Notes under the pieces: model-generated | Databases searched by the model: none | The model's input: the letters and a program-made list of their open reading frames with translations, nothing else | Told to the model about the DNA's origin: nothing | Position numbers and translations under genes: made by a program | Shown here: positions 17,500-27,136 of the stretch, piece after piece | How the letters are laid out: each line of letters begins with the position of its first letter | Position numbering within the stretch: position 1 is the first letter of the stretch | Assembly: GCA_913031145.1 (NCBI GenBank) | Contig: CAJWCO010000003.1 | Coordinates: forward strand, 38,644-102,643 | Direction: 5' to 3' | DNA length: 64,000 nt | DNA from: an uncultured Cellvibrionales bacterium | GTDB taxonomy: Bacteria > Pseudomonadota > Gammaproteobacteria > Pseudomonadales > Porticoccaceae

Positions 17500-19357
17500 G
17501 GTTAAAATCAGTCTAAATGAAGGGTTGCGTTACAGCCTTATAGTAGCCTTTATAGCGGGGTGTGCGCCACCCGAAAACCTGCAAAAATCACCACTATCCG
17601 CTGACCCCGTCGTAATCGAAGACACTTTCGACGATGTGACGTTTCAAGATGCCGAAAGACTTCTCCAACGTGCCCTTAAGACAGACTCGAACTCGCCAAG
17701 CCGGCAACAACTATTACTCGACAGTGCCCTTGCATTCCACCAGCAAGCTCAGACAAACCGCAGTCAAGAGATCCTGAATCAAATCGATAGCGCGCTACTC
17801 ACGGATGCTGACTATGCCGACTATGTATTGCTGTATGCTGAAATACTTCGGGACAACGCCGCTTGGCAGGTCCTGCAAGACTGGCTAGAGACGACTCGCC
17901 TGGCCCAGATAAGCACCCAACTGACTCTCGGGCAACAATACCGATGGGTTGCTATAGAAACAGATCTAAATATTCAACTGGGCGCGATTGAAAAGAGTCT
18001 ACTGCCGTCTGTCACTCTCGCAGCCAAGTTGCCAACAGCCCAAAAAGGACGCCTACATAATCAGATCTGGGACTTATTGAATCGACTCCCGTCTCACCGT
18101 TTGGCATCACTGCAGACAGAAACTGATCAACCGCACTTGATCGGTTGGTTACAGCTCGCTGAGCTTCTGCGACCGATGCGCGGAGACCAAAACACGCAAT
18201 CTCGCCTGTTCTTTGACTGGCGAAATGAAAAAAAAGAACATCCCGTAGCAACTCTGCCGCCCGATGCACTGCGCGCAGAATACGCTGCTGAACCACCCGT
18301 GACCTCTATCGCTCTTTTATTACCCCTGCAAGACGACTATCGTGCCGCCAGTCAGACACTACTCGATGGCTTTATGGTGGCTTACTACAAATTTTTGGAA
18401 ACCGCTGCAGAAAAACCGCGCCTGAAGATCTACGATACAGGCAAGCGTCCACTGCAAAACGTTTATTCAGACGCTGTTGCGGAAGGGGCCAAAATGATTA
18501 TCGGTCCGGTGCGAAGTAACAGTGTTCATAGCCTTGTCGGGCTCGATAATTTACCCGTACCCACACTGAGTCTGAATCGTACCGATGTACCAGAATTGAC
18601 GGGGCCTGCGAATCTGGTGCAATTTGGGTTATCGCCTTTGGACGAAATTGATCAGATTATGGAGCGCGCATGGCGACTTGAGCAGCGTCGTGTGCTGGTG
18701 ATTGCCCCAGAGCAAGGCTGGGGACGTCGTTCCAGCGATTATTTTCAGCAACAATGGGCGAAACGAGGGGGACGTATCGTTGGCACCGTACACTACCCAA
18801 AAAATGTGAAAGATTTCAGCCCACTTCTAAAAGCTCCTTTGCATATCGACGCCAGTGAGGCGCGCGGCCTACAACTACGGCGATTCGTCAATAGCCGTCT
18901 AAAGACCAGCGCGCGACGCCGTGAAGACGTAGACTTGGTGTTGCTGTTGGGCTACCCAGAAGTCGCGCGCCGCATTAAACCCTCATTAGAATATTTGTAT
19001 GCCGCAGATCTCCCAGTGTATGCAACCTCCCACATCTACAGCGGATCGCCACAAGTGTCCAAGGATCGCGACCTGGCTGGCATTGAGTTTTGTGCAATGC
19101 CTTGGAGCCTCCAAGGGCACCTCGCCACACCATTAACGCCGGAACCGCGTTTGCATGCTGCACTGAAACGTTTTTTCGCACTGGGTCATGACGCATTTTT
19201 GGTCTACAGAGAACTCAACCATTTACAGCAAGGTCATGCTAGCCCGCCTGTATTCGGCGCTACCGGCCTACTGTCACTCGACAAAGGTCAAATCACGCGC
19301 CGTACCCAATGGGCGAAATTTGAGGGCGGCCGAGTCGTACCACTCGATGTCGAATGA
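17498..19357 (+). CDS. lpoA: Penicillin-binding protein activator LpoA
   Basis: Outer-membrane lipoprotein that activates PBP1A from the periplasm. The N-terminus has a signal sequence ending in lipobox 'FIAGC' (Cys about 24). An N-terminal helical TPR-like half (to about 250) is followed by a periplasmic-binding-protein-like domain starting around 'TSIALLLPLQDDYRAA'. 619 aa, close to the family. First of an rsmI/lpoA/yraN/diaA/dolP neighbourhood conserved in gammaproteobacteria. A TTG at 17525 is an alternative start. Confidence 0.92.
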   Translation: MVKISLNEGLRYSLIVAFIAGCAPPENLQKSPLSADPVVIEDTFDDVTFQDAERLLQRALKTDSNSPSRQQLLLDSALAFHQQAQTNRSQEILNQIDSALLTDADYADYVLLYAEILRDNAAWQVLQDWLETTRLAQISTQLTLGQQYRWVAIETDLNIQLGAIEKSLLPSVTLAAKLPTAQKGRLHNQIWDLLNRLPSHRLASLQTETDQPHLIGWLQLAELLRPMRGDQNTQSRLFFDWRNEKKEHPVATLPPDALRAEYAAEPPVTSIALLLPLQDDYRAASQTLLDGFMVAYYKFLETAAEKPRLKIYDTGKRPLQNVYSDAVAEGAKMIIGPVRSNSVHSLVGLDNLPVPTLSLNRTDVPELTGPANLVQFGLSPLDEIDQIMERAWRLEQRRVLVIAPEQGWGRRSSDYFQQQWAKRGGRIVGTVHYPKNVKDFSPLLKAPLHIDASEARGLQLRRFVNSRLKTSARRREDVDLVLLLGYPEVARRIKPSLEYLYAADLPVYATSHIYSGSPQVSKDRDLAGIEFCAMPWSLQGHLATPLTPEPRLHAALKRFFALGHDAFLVYRELNHLQQGHASPPVFGATGLLSLDKGQITRRTQWAKFEGGRVVPLDVE

Positions 19358-19386
19358 CATTTTTATAGCCCCTTGGGGATGACGAA

Positions 19387-19761
19387 ATGGTTCTGTCCAG
19401 ATCACCAAGACTGTCTGGAAAAGATGCAGAAAGCTTAGCGTGTCGGTATCTGGAGGCACGTGGACTTGTATTAATAAGGCGCAATTACCGTTCGCATCGA
19501 GGGGAAATTGACCTGATAATGAGAGACTCGCAGGACCTCGTCTTTATTGAAGTTAAATATCGCCACAGCAACCGTTTCGGGGGTCCAGAGGAAGCCATTA
19601 CAGCGGTCAAGGAGCAGCGCCTTAAAATAACCGCAGCCCGATACCTGCAAGAAACCCGTTGTCCAAACGCCATGGCGCGTTTTGACGCCGTTGCGATGTC
19701 TCAACCTATCGATGCCAACGCAGGTTACAGCTACAATTGGATCAAGAATATTTTCCACTAG
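19387..19761 (+). CDS. yraN: YraN family (UPF0102) endonuclease-like protein
   Basis: 124 aa. Restriction-endonuclease-like fold family; the conserved 'GEIDLIMRD' and 'LVFIEVKYR' carry the Asp and Glu-x-Lys of the PD-(D/E)xK pattern. The family's cellular role is unsettled; the nuclease idea is by fold only. It sits between lpoA and diaA exactly as in E. coli (yraM-yraN-diaA). Confidence 0.9.
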   Translation: MVLSRSPRLSGKDAESLACRYLEARGLVLIRRNYRSHRGEIDLIMRDSQDLVFIEVKYRHSNRFGGPEEAITAVKEQRLKITAARYLQETRCPNAMARFDAVAMSQPIDANAGYSYNWIKNIFH

Positions 19762-19787
19762 CATCAATCCAATCAGGTGAGACGAAT

Positions 19788-20354
19788 ATGCTCAACCCAC
19801 AGGTAACCAAGTTTTATGTACAGCTCGTTGAAGACACCATGCTCGTTGGCGACCGCTTGGCCCCTCAAATTGAACAGGCAGCAACGATGCTCGCCAATGC
19901 ACTCATTGCAGGGAAGACGATCTACACTTGCGGTCAAAGTAATGCTGGGCTAATCAGTCAGATCTTAAGCGATAATTTGGCGCTTGGAACGCGCATTGAA
20001 CGACCGGGTTTTCCTTCCATTAACTTAAATCAGTTAACTCAAAATCACTCGACAGAACGTCGCTTCGCACCGATGCTGCTTACCCATGCGCACCAATCCG
20101 ACCTTCTTGTAATCATCAGTAGAGGCGGAAGCGATGATGACCTTGTGAGAAGTGCCGAGGTCGCTATGGACCTCGGCATGAGCATGATATTATTTGCGCA
20201 CAAAAGTGATACTATTCTTATGGAATCATTGGGCTATGGGGATTTGTGTATTGATATGAGTCAATTTGACGAATCACTACTCAGTACCCTACAGTTTCAG
20301 GCTGTCGAGTGTCTATGTTCACTGATAGATCATATTATACTTGGAGGAAGCTAG
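19788..20354 (+). CDS. diaA: DnaA initiator-associating SIS-domain protein DiaA
   Basis: SIS-fold protein, in E. coli a tetramer that promotes DnaA assembly at oriC; related to phosphoheptose isomerase GmhA. Start ATG 19788 has GGTGAGA upstream, giving 188 aa; the frame extends to 19737 inside yraN without homology. Visible: 'TIYTCGQSNAGLISQ' and 'DLLVIISRGGSDDDLV'. Context yraN-diaA-dolP supports DiaA over GmhA. Hda, the other DnaA regulator, is also in this window. The stop overlaps the dolP start by one base. Confidence 0.85.
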   Translation: MLNPQVTKFYVQLVEDTMLVGDRLAPQIEQAATMLANALIAGKTIYTCGQSNAGLISQILSDNLALGTRIERPGFPSINLNQLTQNHSTERRFAPMLLTHAHQSDLLVIISRGGSDDDLVRSAEVAMDLGMSMILFAHKSDTILMESLGYGDLCIDMSQFDESLLSTLQFQAVECLCSLIDHIILGGS

Positions 20355-20920
20355 TGCATAAATTTATCATGGTGCTCCTGTCTGTGGCACTCATTAGCGG
20401 ATGTACATCTGTGGTACATCACATGACCGAAGAGCCGATGAACAGCGATTCTGGCACCACGGGTCCCGGCACTTACATTAACGACGTGTCCATGGAAACC
20501 AGCATTGGGGTCAACATTAAAAAGGCTGACCCCCTTCTGGAAACTTCACACATCAATGTCAACGTCTATAACGCTGTCGTACTGTTGACCGGCGAAGCTG
20601 GAAGCGCCGCATTAAAGAAATTAGCCGGAGACACAGCCCGAGCACATAAACGCGTGCGAATTGTCCACAATGAACTACAGGTCAGGAACAATGCCTCTTT
20701 AATTACCCGCGGCAATGACTCGTTAATCACCGGTAGAGTCAAGGCTAAACTTATTTTCGATGAGGAGGTCACAGCCAATAAGGTCAAAGTCATCACCGAG
20801 GACAGTACCGTCTATCTTATGGGAGAAATTTCGCGCGAGATGGGTGAAAAAGCGTCCAACCGAGCCCGTGAAAGTAGCGGCGTTCGCAATGTCGTCAAAG
20901 TCTTTGAATACACCGATTAG
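20354..20920 (+). CDS. dolP: DolP-like dual BON-domain outer-membrane lipoprotein
   Basis: 188 aa from GTG 20354, preceded by GGAGGAA. Signal peptide with lipobox 'LISGC', then two BON domains (about 55-115 and 130-188, the second ending 'GVRNVVKVFEYTD'). E. coli DolP (YraP) sits in the outer membrane and supports envelope integrity and BAM function. Position after diaA matches E. coli. The short linker before the first BON domain is Ser/Thr/Gly-rich. Confidence 0.88.
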   Translation: MHKFIMVLLSVALISGCTSVVHHMTEEPMNSDSGTTGPGTYINDVSMETSIGVNIKKADPLLETSHINVNVYNAVVLLTGEAGSAALKKLAGDTARAHKRVRIVHNELQVRNNASLITRGNDSLITGRVKAKLIFDEEVTANKVKVITEDSTVYLMGEISREMGEKASNRARESSGVRNVVKVFEYTD

Positions 20921-20966
20921 CGAAACTCGAAGCGTCTCGCACAACCGCAATTAAGTATCACGATCG

Positions 20967-22145
20967 TTACACCAACTCGACTGCGATTGCGGTTGCCTCG
21001 CCCCCACCAATACAGACACTTGCTATTCCACGCTTTAACTTGCGGGTTTTCAGAGCGTGCAGCAACGTAACAAGTATGCGCGCTCCGCTGGCACCAATAG
21101 GATGGCCCAAGGCACATGCACCGCCATGTATATTAAGGCGTTGATGATCTATTTGTAACTCCTGCATCGCCGCCATCGCAACGACCGCAAAAGCCTCATT
21201 AATCTCCCACAGGTCCACATCTTGAACGGACCAACCTACTTTTTTCAAGGTCTTGGAGATAGCGCTAACGGGGGCCGTCGTAAACCATTCGGGCTCGTGT
21301 GCCGCATCATCATAGGCATGAATAAGAGCGATAGGGCGTAAGCCTTGTTGCTCTGCTCGATCCGCCATCATGAGTGTTAGTGCAGCAGCGCCGTCTGATA
21401 TCGAACTCGCATTCGCCGCTGTCACCGTACCATCTTTGCGAAAAGCGGGTTTCAAATGTGGGATTTTTTCCGCTTTGGCGCGTCCTGGTTGCTCGTCTTG
21501 GTCAACACAAATTTCGCCCGACCGCGACGACACCATCACGGGTGTGGTCTCGCCAACGAACAAACCTTCAGAAATAGCCACATTGGCTCTACACAACGAT
21601 TCAAGCGCATAGCGGTCTTGCTGTTCTCGCGTGAACGCATAACGTTGCGCGCAATGTTCTGCAAAATTCCCCATGGGGACTGACTGATATGCATCTTGAA
21701 GACCATCGAACTGCATATGGTCGGTCATAGTCGCCGCACCGAACCGGTATCCTCGTCGTGCGTCTGGCAACAAATGAGGCGCTCGGCTCATACTTTCCAT
21801 ACCGCCAGCCACCGCACTTTGAACCTGACCAGAGCGCAAGCTATTACAGGCTAACATCACCGCTTTCATTCCCGACCCGCACACTTTTTGAATCGTCGAA
21901 CAACTGGTATTGTCACTCAAATTCGCCGCCAAAGCAGCCTGTCGAGCTGGCGCTTGACCTACACCAGCTGTCAGAACACATCCCATCAACAGTTCGTCAA
22001 TCGCGTCGTTAGTAAGTCCCGAATCGTCAACAGCTGAGCGAATCACGGCAGACCCAAGTGCAGTGACGGGGACCGATGAAAGACTTCCCACGAGTCCACC
22101 GATGGGGGTTCTACGCGCAGATAAGATAGCAACGGGGCTTTGCAT
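20967..22145 (-). CDS. Acetyl-CoA C-acetyltransferase (thiolase)
   Basis: 392 aa thiolase II. Active-site nucleophile in 'QKVCGSGMKAV' (Cys about 88), His in 'CALGHPIGASGAR' and the second Cys in 'ASVCIGGGEA'. Catalyses reversible condensation of two acetyl-CoA or the matching thiolysis. It stands alone, with no beta-oxidation or PHB genes nearby, so the physiological direction is not given by context. It follows sspB on the minus strand with a 25 nt gap and may be a late member of that operon. Confidence 0.92.
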   Translation of the reverse strand: MQSPVAILSARRTPIGGLVGSLSSVPVTALGSAVIRSAVDDSGLTNDAIDELLMGCVLTAGVGQAPARQAALAANLSDNTSCSTIQKVCGSGMKAVMLACNSLRSGQVQSAVAGGMESMSRAPHLLPDARRGYRFGAATMTDHMQFDGLQDAYQSVPMGNFAEHCAQRYAFTREQQDRYALESLCRANVAISEGLFVGETTPVMVSSRSGEICVDQDEQPGRAKAEKIPHLKPAFRKDGTVTAANASSISDGAAALTLMMADRAEQQGLRPIALIHAYDDAAHEPEWFTTAPVSAISKTLKKVGWSVQDVDLWEINEAFAVVAMAAMQELQIDHQRLNIHGGACALGHPIGASGARILVTLLHALKTRKLKRGIASVCIGGGEATAIAVELV

Positions 22146-22170
22146 ATTTACGTCCTTGTGACCATGGTAA

Positions 22171-22605
22171 CTATTTAATGACGCGAAGCGAGGGTTTCGC
22201 CTTCAGTCCGTCGCGCCGTTGCGGCTTCGGTTGCGGCGGCTGCGGAGGCTGCGGCGGCACAACTTTGGGGCCTTGAGGCGGAGGGGGATCTTCCAGAGGA
22301 TCGGACTCAAACATCATACCCTGACCGTTCTCCTGCGCATAAATACCCAGTATCGACCCAATCGGGCAGTAAATGTCTATAGGAACACCGCCAAACCGCG
22401 TCGACAAACGGATAAAGTGGTTGTTCATTTCGAAGTTTGTCACAGCACGCGGAGCGATATTTAAAATTATTTGGCCATTTGTGACAAAGTTTTGCGGAAT
22501 CTCGACGCCATCACAGTGCGCATCAACGACAACGTAAGGTGTGCATTCATTGTCCACAATCCAGTCGTAAAAAGCACGGATGAGATAAGGACGATTAGAC
22601 AGCAT
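22171..22605 (-). CDS. sspB: ClpXP protease specificity-enhancing factor SspB
   Basis: Adaptor that tethers ssrA-tagged peptides to ClpX. 144 aa. The substrate-binding domain starts 'RPYLIRAFYDWIVDN' and includes 'YVVVDA' and 'RFGGVPIDIYCPI'. The C-terminal part is a Pro/Gln linker followed by a short hydrophobic tail ('PSLRVIK'), which in E. coli SspB binds the ClpX N-domain. It lies downstream of sspA as usual. Confidence 0.95.
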   Translation of the reverse strand: MLSNRPYLIRAFYDWIVDNECTPYVVVDAHCDGVEIPQNFVTNGQIILNIAPRAVTNFEMNNHFIRLSTRFGGVPIDIYCPIGSILGIYAQENGQGMMFESDPLEDPPPPQGPKVVPPQPPQPPQPKPQRRDGLKAKPSLRVIK

Positions 22606-22619
22606 GCACAGGGTCCCGG

Positions 22620-23240
22620 TCAGCCACGCAATTCGCGTTCCAAATCAGTTAGACTTTCCTCGAATGCAGCGCGTTCAAAGACTCTTTTCATATAACCCAA
22701 GAGCGGTTTTGTTTGCGCCCCCGTTGGAATGTCAATGCCCAGCTGCGGTAATCGCCAAAGGAGCGGCGCAAGACAGCAATCGACTAGAGTGTAGTCTTCG
22801 CTCATAAAAAAGGGCAAGTCAGTAAATATAGACGATACGCCAATCAACGATTCACGGAGTTCCTGTCGTGCCGAAGCCCCATCGCTACCGTTGGGATCTA
22901 AAATAATGCGGTCCGACAGCCTACACCAGTCGCGCTCAATTCGAAATATCCAAAGACGGCTCTGAGCGCGCGCCACAGGGTAAACAGGCAATAAAGGCGG
23001 ATGCGGAAATCGCTCATCCAAGTACTCCATCACAACTTTAGACTCATATAACGCCAAATCTCTGTCTACCAACGTCGGTAGCGTGCCATAGGGGTTGGCC
23101 TCAAGAATTTCTTCCGTAACCGCCGTTGATTCCACGTCTTCAATATCAACAGTCACCCCTTTTTCGGCCAAAACAATTCGGACGCGGTGGCTATATTGGC
23201 AAGACGGATCAGAAAATAAAGTCATCGAAGATCGACGCAC
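22620..23240 (-). CDS. sspA: Stringent starvation protein A (GST-fold RNA polymerase-associated)
   Basis: GST-like protein that binds RNA polymerase under starvation. Strongly like E. coli SspA ('[13 protein letters not shown]', '[19 protein letters not shown]', '[16 protein letters not shown]'). I favour GTG 23240, with AGAGG 5 nt upstream; GTG 23246 would add two residues and ATG 23225 would remove five. About 206 aa. sspA-sspB downstream of the bc1 genes is a conserved arrangement. Confidence 0.95.
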   Translation of the reverse strand: MRRSSMTLFSDPSCQYSHRVRIVLAEKGVTVDIEDVESTAVTEEILEANPYGTLPTLVDRDLALYESKVVMEYLDERFPHPPLLPVYPVARAQSRLWIFRIERDWCRLSDRIILDPNGSDGASARQELRESLIGVSSIFTDLPFFMSEDYTLVDCCLAPLLWRLPQLGIDIPTGAQTKPLLGYMKRVFERAAFEESLTDLERELRG

Positions 23241-23351
23241 AAACACCTCTTATTAAAAAAACGATATCGTACCACAATGACAGCGCGCGTAGGTCTTTGC
23301 CTCGCTAATTTGTTATGCGCCAGCGCCGTGACATGACAAACGTCTCAGCGG

Positions 23352-25388
23352 CTAGTGAATACCTTTCCAGTACTCGCGGTTTAGCAACGATACGAAAACT
23401 AATAGAATGGCTAAAAACATCAAAACCAAGCGCCCAATGTGCTTGCGTTGCTCCGCCATCGGCTCGGCAACGTAGGTTAAAAAGTTAACTAAGTCAAATA
23501 CCGCCTCATCGTACTCTGCCGCTGACAAGGTGCCATCAGATACCAATGTAAAGCGCCCACAGGGATCATCCAAGATATCTTCGCCGGTCATCAAGTCGCG
23601 TTTAATACCACCGTTAGACGCCCTGACCGGCCCAGGCGAGCACTCGGCTAAACCCTGCAGATCAAGCAATGCATGCGGCATACCCACATCTTTGTACACG
23701 CGATTATTGACCCCCAGAGGTCTGTTGTCATCGACATAGAAATTTCTCAGGTAGGTGTATACCCACTCTGGCGATCGGGCGCGCGCTACGAGCGTCAAAT
23801 CGGGCGGAACAGCACCAAACCACTGCTTAGATTTCTCCGGCGTCATTCCGATCGTCATAAGGTCGCCAATTCTTTGACCCGTGAAGACCATATTCTGCAT
23901 CATCAGCTGATGTGGAATAGCCAAGTCATCAGCGACGCGCTCCCAACGCGAATACTGAAATGAGTGGCACCCCATGCAGTAATTAACCGCCAGTTTAGCC
24001 CCTGTTTGGAGCGACGCATTATTGTCAAGTTGCGCTTCAAATGCGTCGCATTCAATCGCGCCACACGATTTACCCTCTGCGCCAACAGCCTTCAACGGCA
24101 AAACCACTAAAAGCCCGACTAGCGCGAATCCGCACATGGTTTTGAACGGCCCTATGCCGCCATCCATCGTGATCCTGTCGGGCTCCGGACGAGTACGCTC
24201 GTATCGCGTCCAAAAATAAATACCCGCGAAGTAGGAGAAGTAAATACCGGTACAAACTTGCGCCAAGAACGTCCGCTCAGGCGTTGGAGCTTTAATCCCG
24301 AGGTATCCTAGAATGATAAAGCTCGCCGCAAATATCAATATCATTGCCCGACTGATATTCCCTTTGTACCGCATCGACCGAACGGGACTTCGATCCAACC
24401 AAGGCAGTACAAATAAGACGGCTATCGCCGCAGCCATGGTAATAAAACCCCCTAACTTGTCCGGCACCGCTCTCAGCATTGAATAATAGGGCGTGAAATA
24501 CCAAACAGGGGCAATATGTTCTGGTGTCTTTAGAGAATTTGCCTTTTCAAAGTTCGCATGCTCGAGAAAATAGCCTCCCATCTCGGGCATGAAAAACAGT
24601 ACTGCACAAAAAGCAAATAGAAAGACCGTGATGGGCACCAAATCATGAATCACAAAATAAGGATAGAACGGGATACCGTCAATTGGCTTTCCTTCCCCAT
24701 CTTTGTATTTTTTAATCGAGACGCCATCAGGGTTGTTAGAGCCAACATCATGGAGCGCAATGATATGCATCACGACGAGAGCGATCAGGATAATTGGCAT
24801 TGCAACGACGTGAAGCGACATAAACCGATTAAGGGTAATACCGGAAATCAGATAATCACCCCTGATCCACTGTACGATGTCTTCACCGACCACCGGTATA
24901 GCCCCGAAAAGCGAAATAATGACCTGAGCGCCCCAATAAGACATCTGGCCCCAAGGCAGAACATAGCCCAGAAAGGCTTCTGCCATGAGCGCGACATATA
25001 TGGTCATCCCAAAGACCCAAACCAGTTCTCTGGGCGCCTTGTAGGAGCCGTAAATTAAGCCTCGAAACATGTGCATATAGACAACGATGAAGAAGGCAGA
25101 CGCTCCAGTAGAGTGCGCATAGCGAATAATCCACCCCAACTCGACATCGCGCATAATATATTCTACCGACGCAAAAGCCTGCTCCGCTGACCCTTGATAG
25201 CTCATTAGTAACCAGATACCGGTCACCAGCTGAATAACCAGAACGACCATCGATAAGACGCCGAAATAGTACCACCAGTTAAAGTTTTTGGGCGCGTAGT
25301 ACTCCGCCATGTGGCGATTCCATTCTCGCTTGAGCGTCGGCAGACGCGCATCAAGCCACGTTGCAAAATCTTGCTGTTTTTCCATCAT
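23352..25388 (-). CDS. petBC: Fused cytochrome b / cytochrome c1 of the bc1 complex
   Basis: A single 678-aa frame covering two normally separate subunits. Residues about 1-410: cytochrome b with 'WNRHMAEYYAPKNFNWWYYFG', heme-ligand helices and the Qo-site 'PEHIAPVWYF'. Residues about 415-440 look like a signal peptide ('LVGLLVVLPLKAVGA'). From there to the end: cytochrome c1 with heme motif 'CMGCH' and a C-terminal anchor helix. This is the layout of Bradyrhizobium FbcH, cut into b and c1 after export (known); cleavage after AVGA here is inferred. It overlaps petA by 4 nt. Confidence 0.93.
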   Translation of the reverse strand: MMEKQQDFATWLDARLPTLKREWNRHMAEYYAPKNFNWWYYFGVLSMVVLVIQLVTGIWLLMSYQGSAEQAFASVEYIMRDVELGWIIRYAHSTGASAFFIVVYMHMFRGLIYGSYKAPRELVWVFGMTIYVALMAEAFLGYVLPWGQMSYWGAQVIISLFGAIPVVGEDIVQWIRGDYLISGITLNRFMSLHVVAMPIILIALVVMHIIALHDVGSNNPDGVSIKKYKDGEGKPIDGIPFYPYFVIHDLVPITVFLFAFCAVLFFMPEMGGYFLEHANFEKANSLKTPEHIAPVWYFTPYYSMLRAVPDKLGGFITMAAAIAVLFVLPWLDRSPVRSMRYKGNISRAMILIFAASFIILGYLGIKAPTPERTFLAQVCTGIYFSYFAGIYFWTRYERTRPEPDRITMDGGIGPFKTMCGFALVGLLVVLPLKAVGAEGKSCGAIECDAFEAQLDNNASLQTGAKLAVNYCMGCHSFQYSRWERVADDLAIPHQLMMQNMVFTGQRIGDLMTIGMTPEKSKQWFGAVPPDLTLVARARSPEWVYTYLRNFYVDDNRPLGVNNRVYKDVGMPHALLDLQGLAECSPGPVRASNGGIKRDLMTGEDILDDPCGRFTLVSDGTLSAAEYDEAVFDLVNFLTYVAEPMAEQRKHIGRLVLMFLAILLVFVSLLNREYWKGIH

Positions 25389-25996
25389 GCGGTCTCCGCA
25401 TCTATACCAATTACAATTACTGAACTCGATTCATACGAGTGCGGAGGAACTTCTAGATTGGTAGGAGCCGGTACTCCAGCAAATACGCGCCCAGAGAGAT
25501 CAAATTTAGACCCATGACAAGGACAGAAAAAACCGCCGATCCAATCGCCGTCTCCGTCACTCAGGTCCGCCGCACCGACATCCGGTCGATAGATGGGCGC
25601 GCACCCTAAGTGCGTACACAAGCCCACCAACACAAGAATTTCTTCTCTACCTGATAGAGTCCGAGCAGTTCCGCTGACGTAATCAGGCTGTAAAGCATCT
25701 TTTGAATCGACATCCCTCAAAGTAGCCGTCGTCAGATTTTCAATCGCTGCCAACGAATCGGCGGTTCGGCGCACGATGTAAACGGGCTTTCCGCGCCACT
25801 CAACCACAATGCGTCCGCCCGGTTCTAATTTGCCAATATTCACTTTAACGGGCGCACCGGCGGCCTTTGCCTTGGCACTTGGTTTCCAAGAAGCCAAAAA
25901 CGGAATTGCTGCACCTGCAACACCGACACCACCAATCACGGTAGTTGCGCCGGTCAAAAATTTACGTCGAGTGGTATCTACATCGCTGGTATCCAC
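25385..25996 (-). CDS. petA: Ubiquinol-cytochrome c reductase Rieske iron-sulfur subunit
   Basis: 203 aa. N-terminal Tat-type signal 'TTRRKFLTGATT' doubling as membrane anchor. Cluster-binding boxes 'CTHLGCAP' and 'FFCPCHGSKFD' hold the two Cys and two His ligands and the disulfide Cys. GTG start at 25996 with AGGAG upstream. Carries electrons from ubiquinol to c1. Overlaps the b/c1 fusion by ATGA. A GC-rich hairpin lies in its leader. Confidence 0.96.
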   Translation of the reverse strand: MDTSDVDTTRRKFLTGATTVIGGVGVAGAAIPFLASWKPSAKAKAAGAPVKVNIGKLEPGGRIVVEWRGKPVYIVRRTADSLAAIENLTTATLRDVDSKDALQPDYVSGTARTLSGREEILVLVGLCTHLGCAPIYRPDVGAADLSDGDGDWIGGFFCPCHGSKFDLSGRVFAGVPAPTNLEVPPHSYESSSVIVIGIDAETA

Positions 25997-26030
25997 GAAG
26001 ACACTCCTAATAAAGTATTACTGATGGACG

Positions 26031-26050
26031 ACCCCCTTGAGTCAGGGGGT
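26031..26050 (-). promoter_or_regulatory. GC-rich hairpin in the petA leader
   Basis: ACCCCCT and AGGGGGT form a perfect 7-bp stem with a 6-nt loop, about 35 nt before the petA start. No T-run follows in the petA direction, so it is not a plain terminator; it may shape the leader or mark an mRNA end. Confidence 0.4.
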
Positions 26051-26138
26051 GAAACACGGGGAATTATATCTTAATAGCTCGCGCTTTTTGGCGCAATTAC
26101 TGAAAATTCAGGAAAAAAACTAATCGTTTCTTTTGCAA

Positions 26139-26162
26139 CAAAAAAGCCCGAGATAATCGGGC
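26139..26162 (-). terminator. Rho-independent terminator after rplM-rpsI
   Basis: On the minus strand, GCCCGA-TTATC-TCGGGC is followed by six T, 21 nt past the rpsI stop. It should limit readthrough from the ribosomal genes into petA. Confidence 0.85.
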
Positions 26163-26182
26163 TCAGTCATTACAACATCGCG

Positions 26183-26575
26183 TTAGCGTTTCGAGTACTG
26201 AGGACGCTTTCGTGCCTTGTGCAAACCAATCTTTTTACGTTCCACCTGCCGTGCGTCGCGAGTCAGAAATCCCGCTTTGCGCAAGGACGGCCGTAAGTTT
26301 TCGTCATACTGCACAAGTGCTCGCGCTATGCCGTGACGTATCGCCCCGGCCTGACCAAAACTGCCACCACCGTTAACCGTAATATTGGCATCGAATTTTT
26401 CCGGCATTTCAACAACATCAAACGCCTGCCTCACGATCATTCTTGCCACTTCGCGACCGAAATAATTCTCAATGGTCCGGTCGTTAATTTTTATCGCGCC
26501 CGATCCTGCTTTCAAGAACACTCGCGCAGCTGATGTCTTGCGCCGCCCAGTTCCATAATATTGTGCTTCTGCCAT
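26183..26575 (-). CDS. rpsI: 30S ribosomal protein S9
   Basis: 130 aa, usual length. Starts '[17 protein letters not shown]' and ends in the basic tail '[11 protein letters not shown]' that reaches the ribosomal P site. Follows rplM after 12 nt, the universal bacterial pair, and is followed by a terminator. Confidence 0.99.
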   Translation of the reverse strand: MAEAQYYGTGRRKTSAARVFLKAGSGAIKINDRTIENYFGREVARMIVRQAFDVVEMPEKFDANITVNGGGSFGQAGAIRHGIARALVQYDENLRPSLRKAGFLTRDARQVERKKIGLHKARKRPQYSKR

Positions 26576-26587
26576 AATCGCTGTCCG

Positions 26588-27016
26588 CTATAAATCTAAA
26601 GTTTGTGGTTGTTGCGCCGCATGAGGATGCTCCGTGCCAGCATAAACTTTCAACTTTCTGAACATCTCGCGTCCCAGTGGGCCACGCGGCAACATGCCCT
26701 TCACCGCTGATTGAATCACACGCTCGGGGGCTTTGGCTAACAGATCTTCAAAGTTAATGTCTTTAATTCCGCCAGGATATCCCGTATGCGAATAATAAAT
26801 TTTCCCTTTCGCTTTGTTACCCGTAACCGTCACTTTATCGGCATTGATGATCACGATGTAATCACCGGTATCCACGTGCGGAGTGTATTCGGGCTTGTGT
26901 TTACCGCGCAGTCGCGTGGCAACGGCTGATGCCAGTCGTCCGAGCGTCTTATCTTTCGCGTCTACCAGAAACCAATCGCGTACGACCGTCTCAGCCTTTG
27001 CAGTATAGGTTTTCAT
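26588..27016 (-). CDS. rplM: 50S ribosomal protein L13
   Basis: 142 aa, usual length. Conserved '[20 protein letters not shown]', '[18 protein letters not shown]' and '[19 protein letters not shown]'. In E. coli L13 binds its own mRNA leader to repress the operon; here the leader from the predicted start point is about 35 nt. Operon with rpsI. Confidence 0.99.
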   Translation of the reverse strand: MKTYTAKAETVVRDWFLVDAKDKTLGRLASAVATRLRGKHKPEYTPHVDTGDYIVIINADKVTVTGNKAKGKIYYSHTGYPGGIKDINFEDLLAKAPERVIQSAVKGMLPRGPLGREMFRKLKVYAGTEHPHAAQQPQTLDL

Positions 27017-27056
27017 AAGGATACGCCTAACTCGTGTCGATCAAAAAAGGGGGCGA

Positions 27057-27085
27057 ATTGTAAAGATGCAGAGTGAGTTTTACAA
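27057..27085 (-). promoter_or_regulatory. Sigma-70 promoter of rplM-rpsI
   Basis: On the minus strand TTGTAA and TACAAT are separated by exactly 17 nt in the zapE-rplM gap, with a GC-rich stretch after the -10. Confidence 0.65.
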
Positions 27086-27136
27086 GTCTTTGCGTGCCTG
27101 AATAACAAAAACTTTTCGAACTTCCTGCCCACACAT

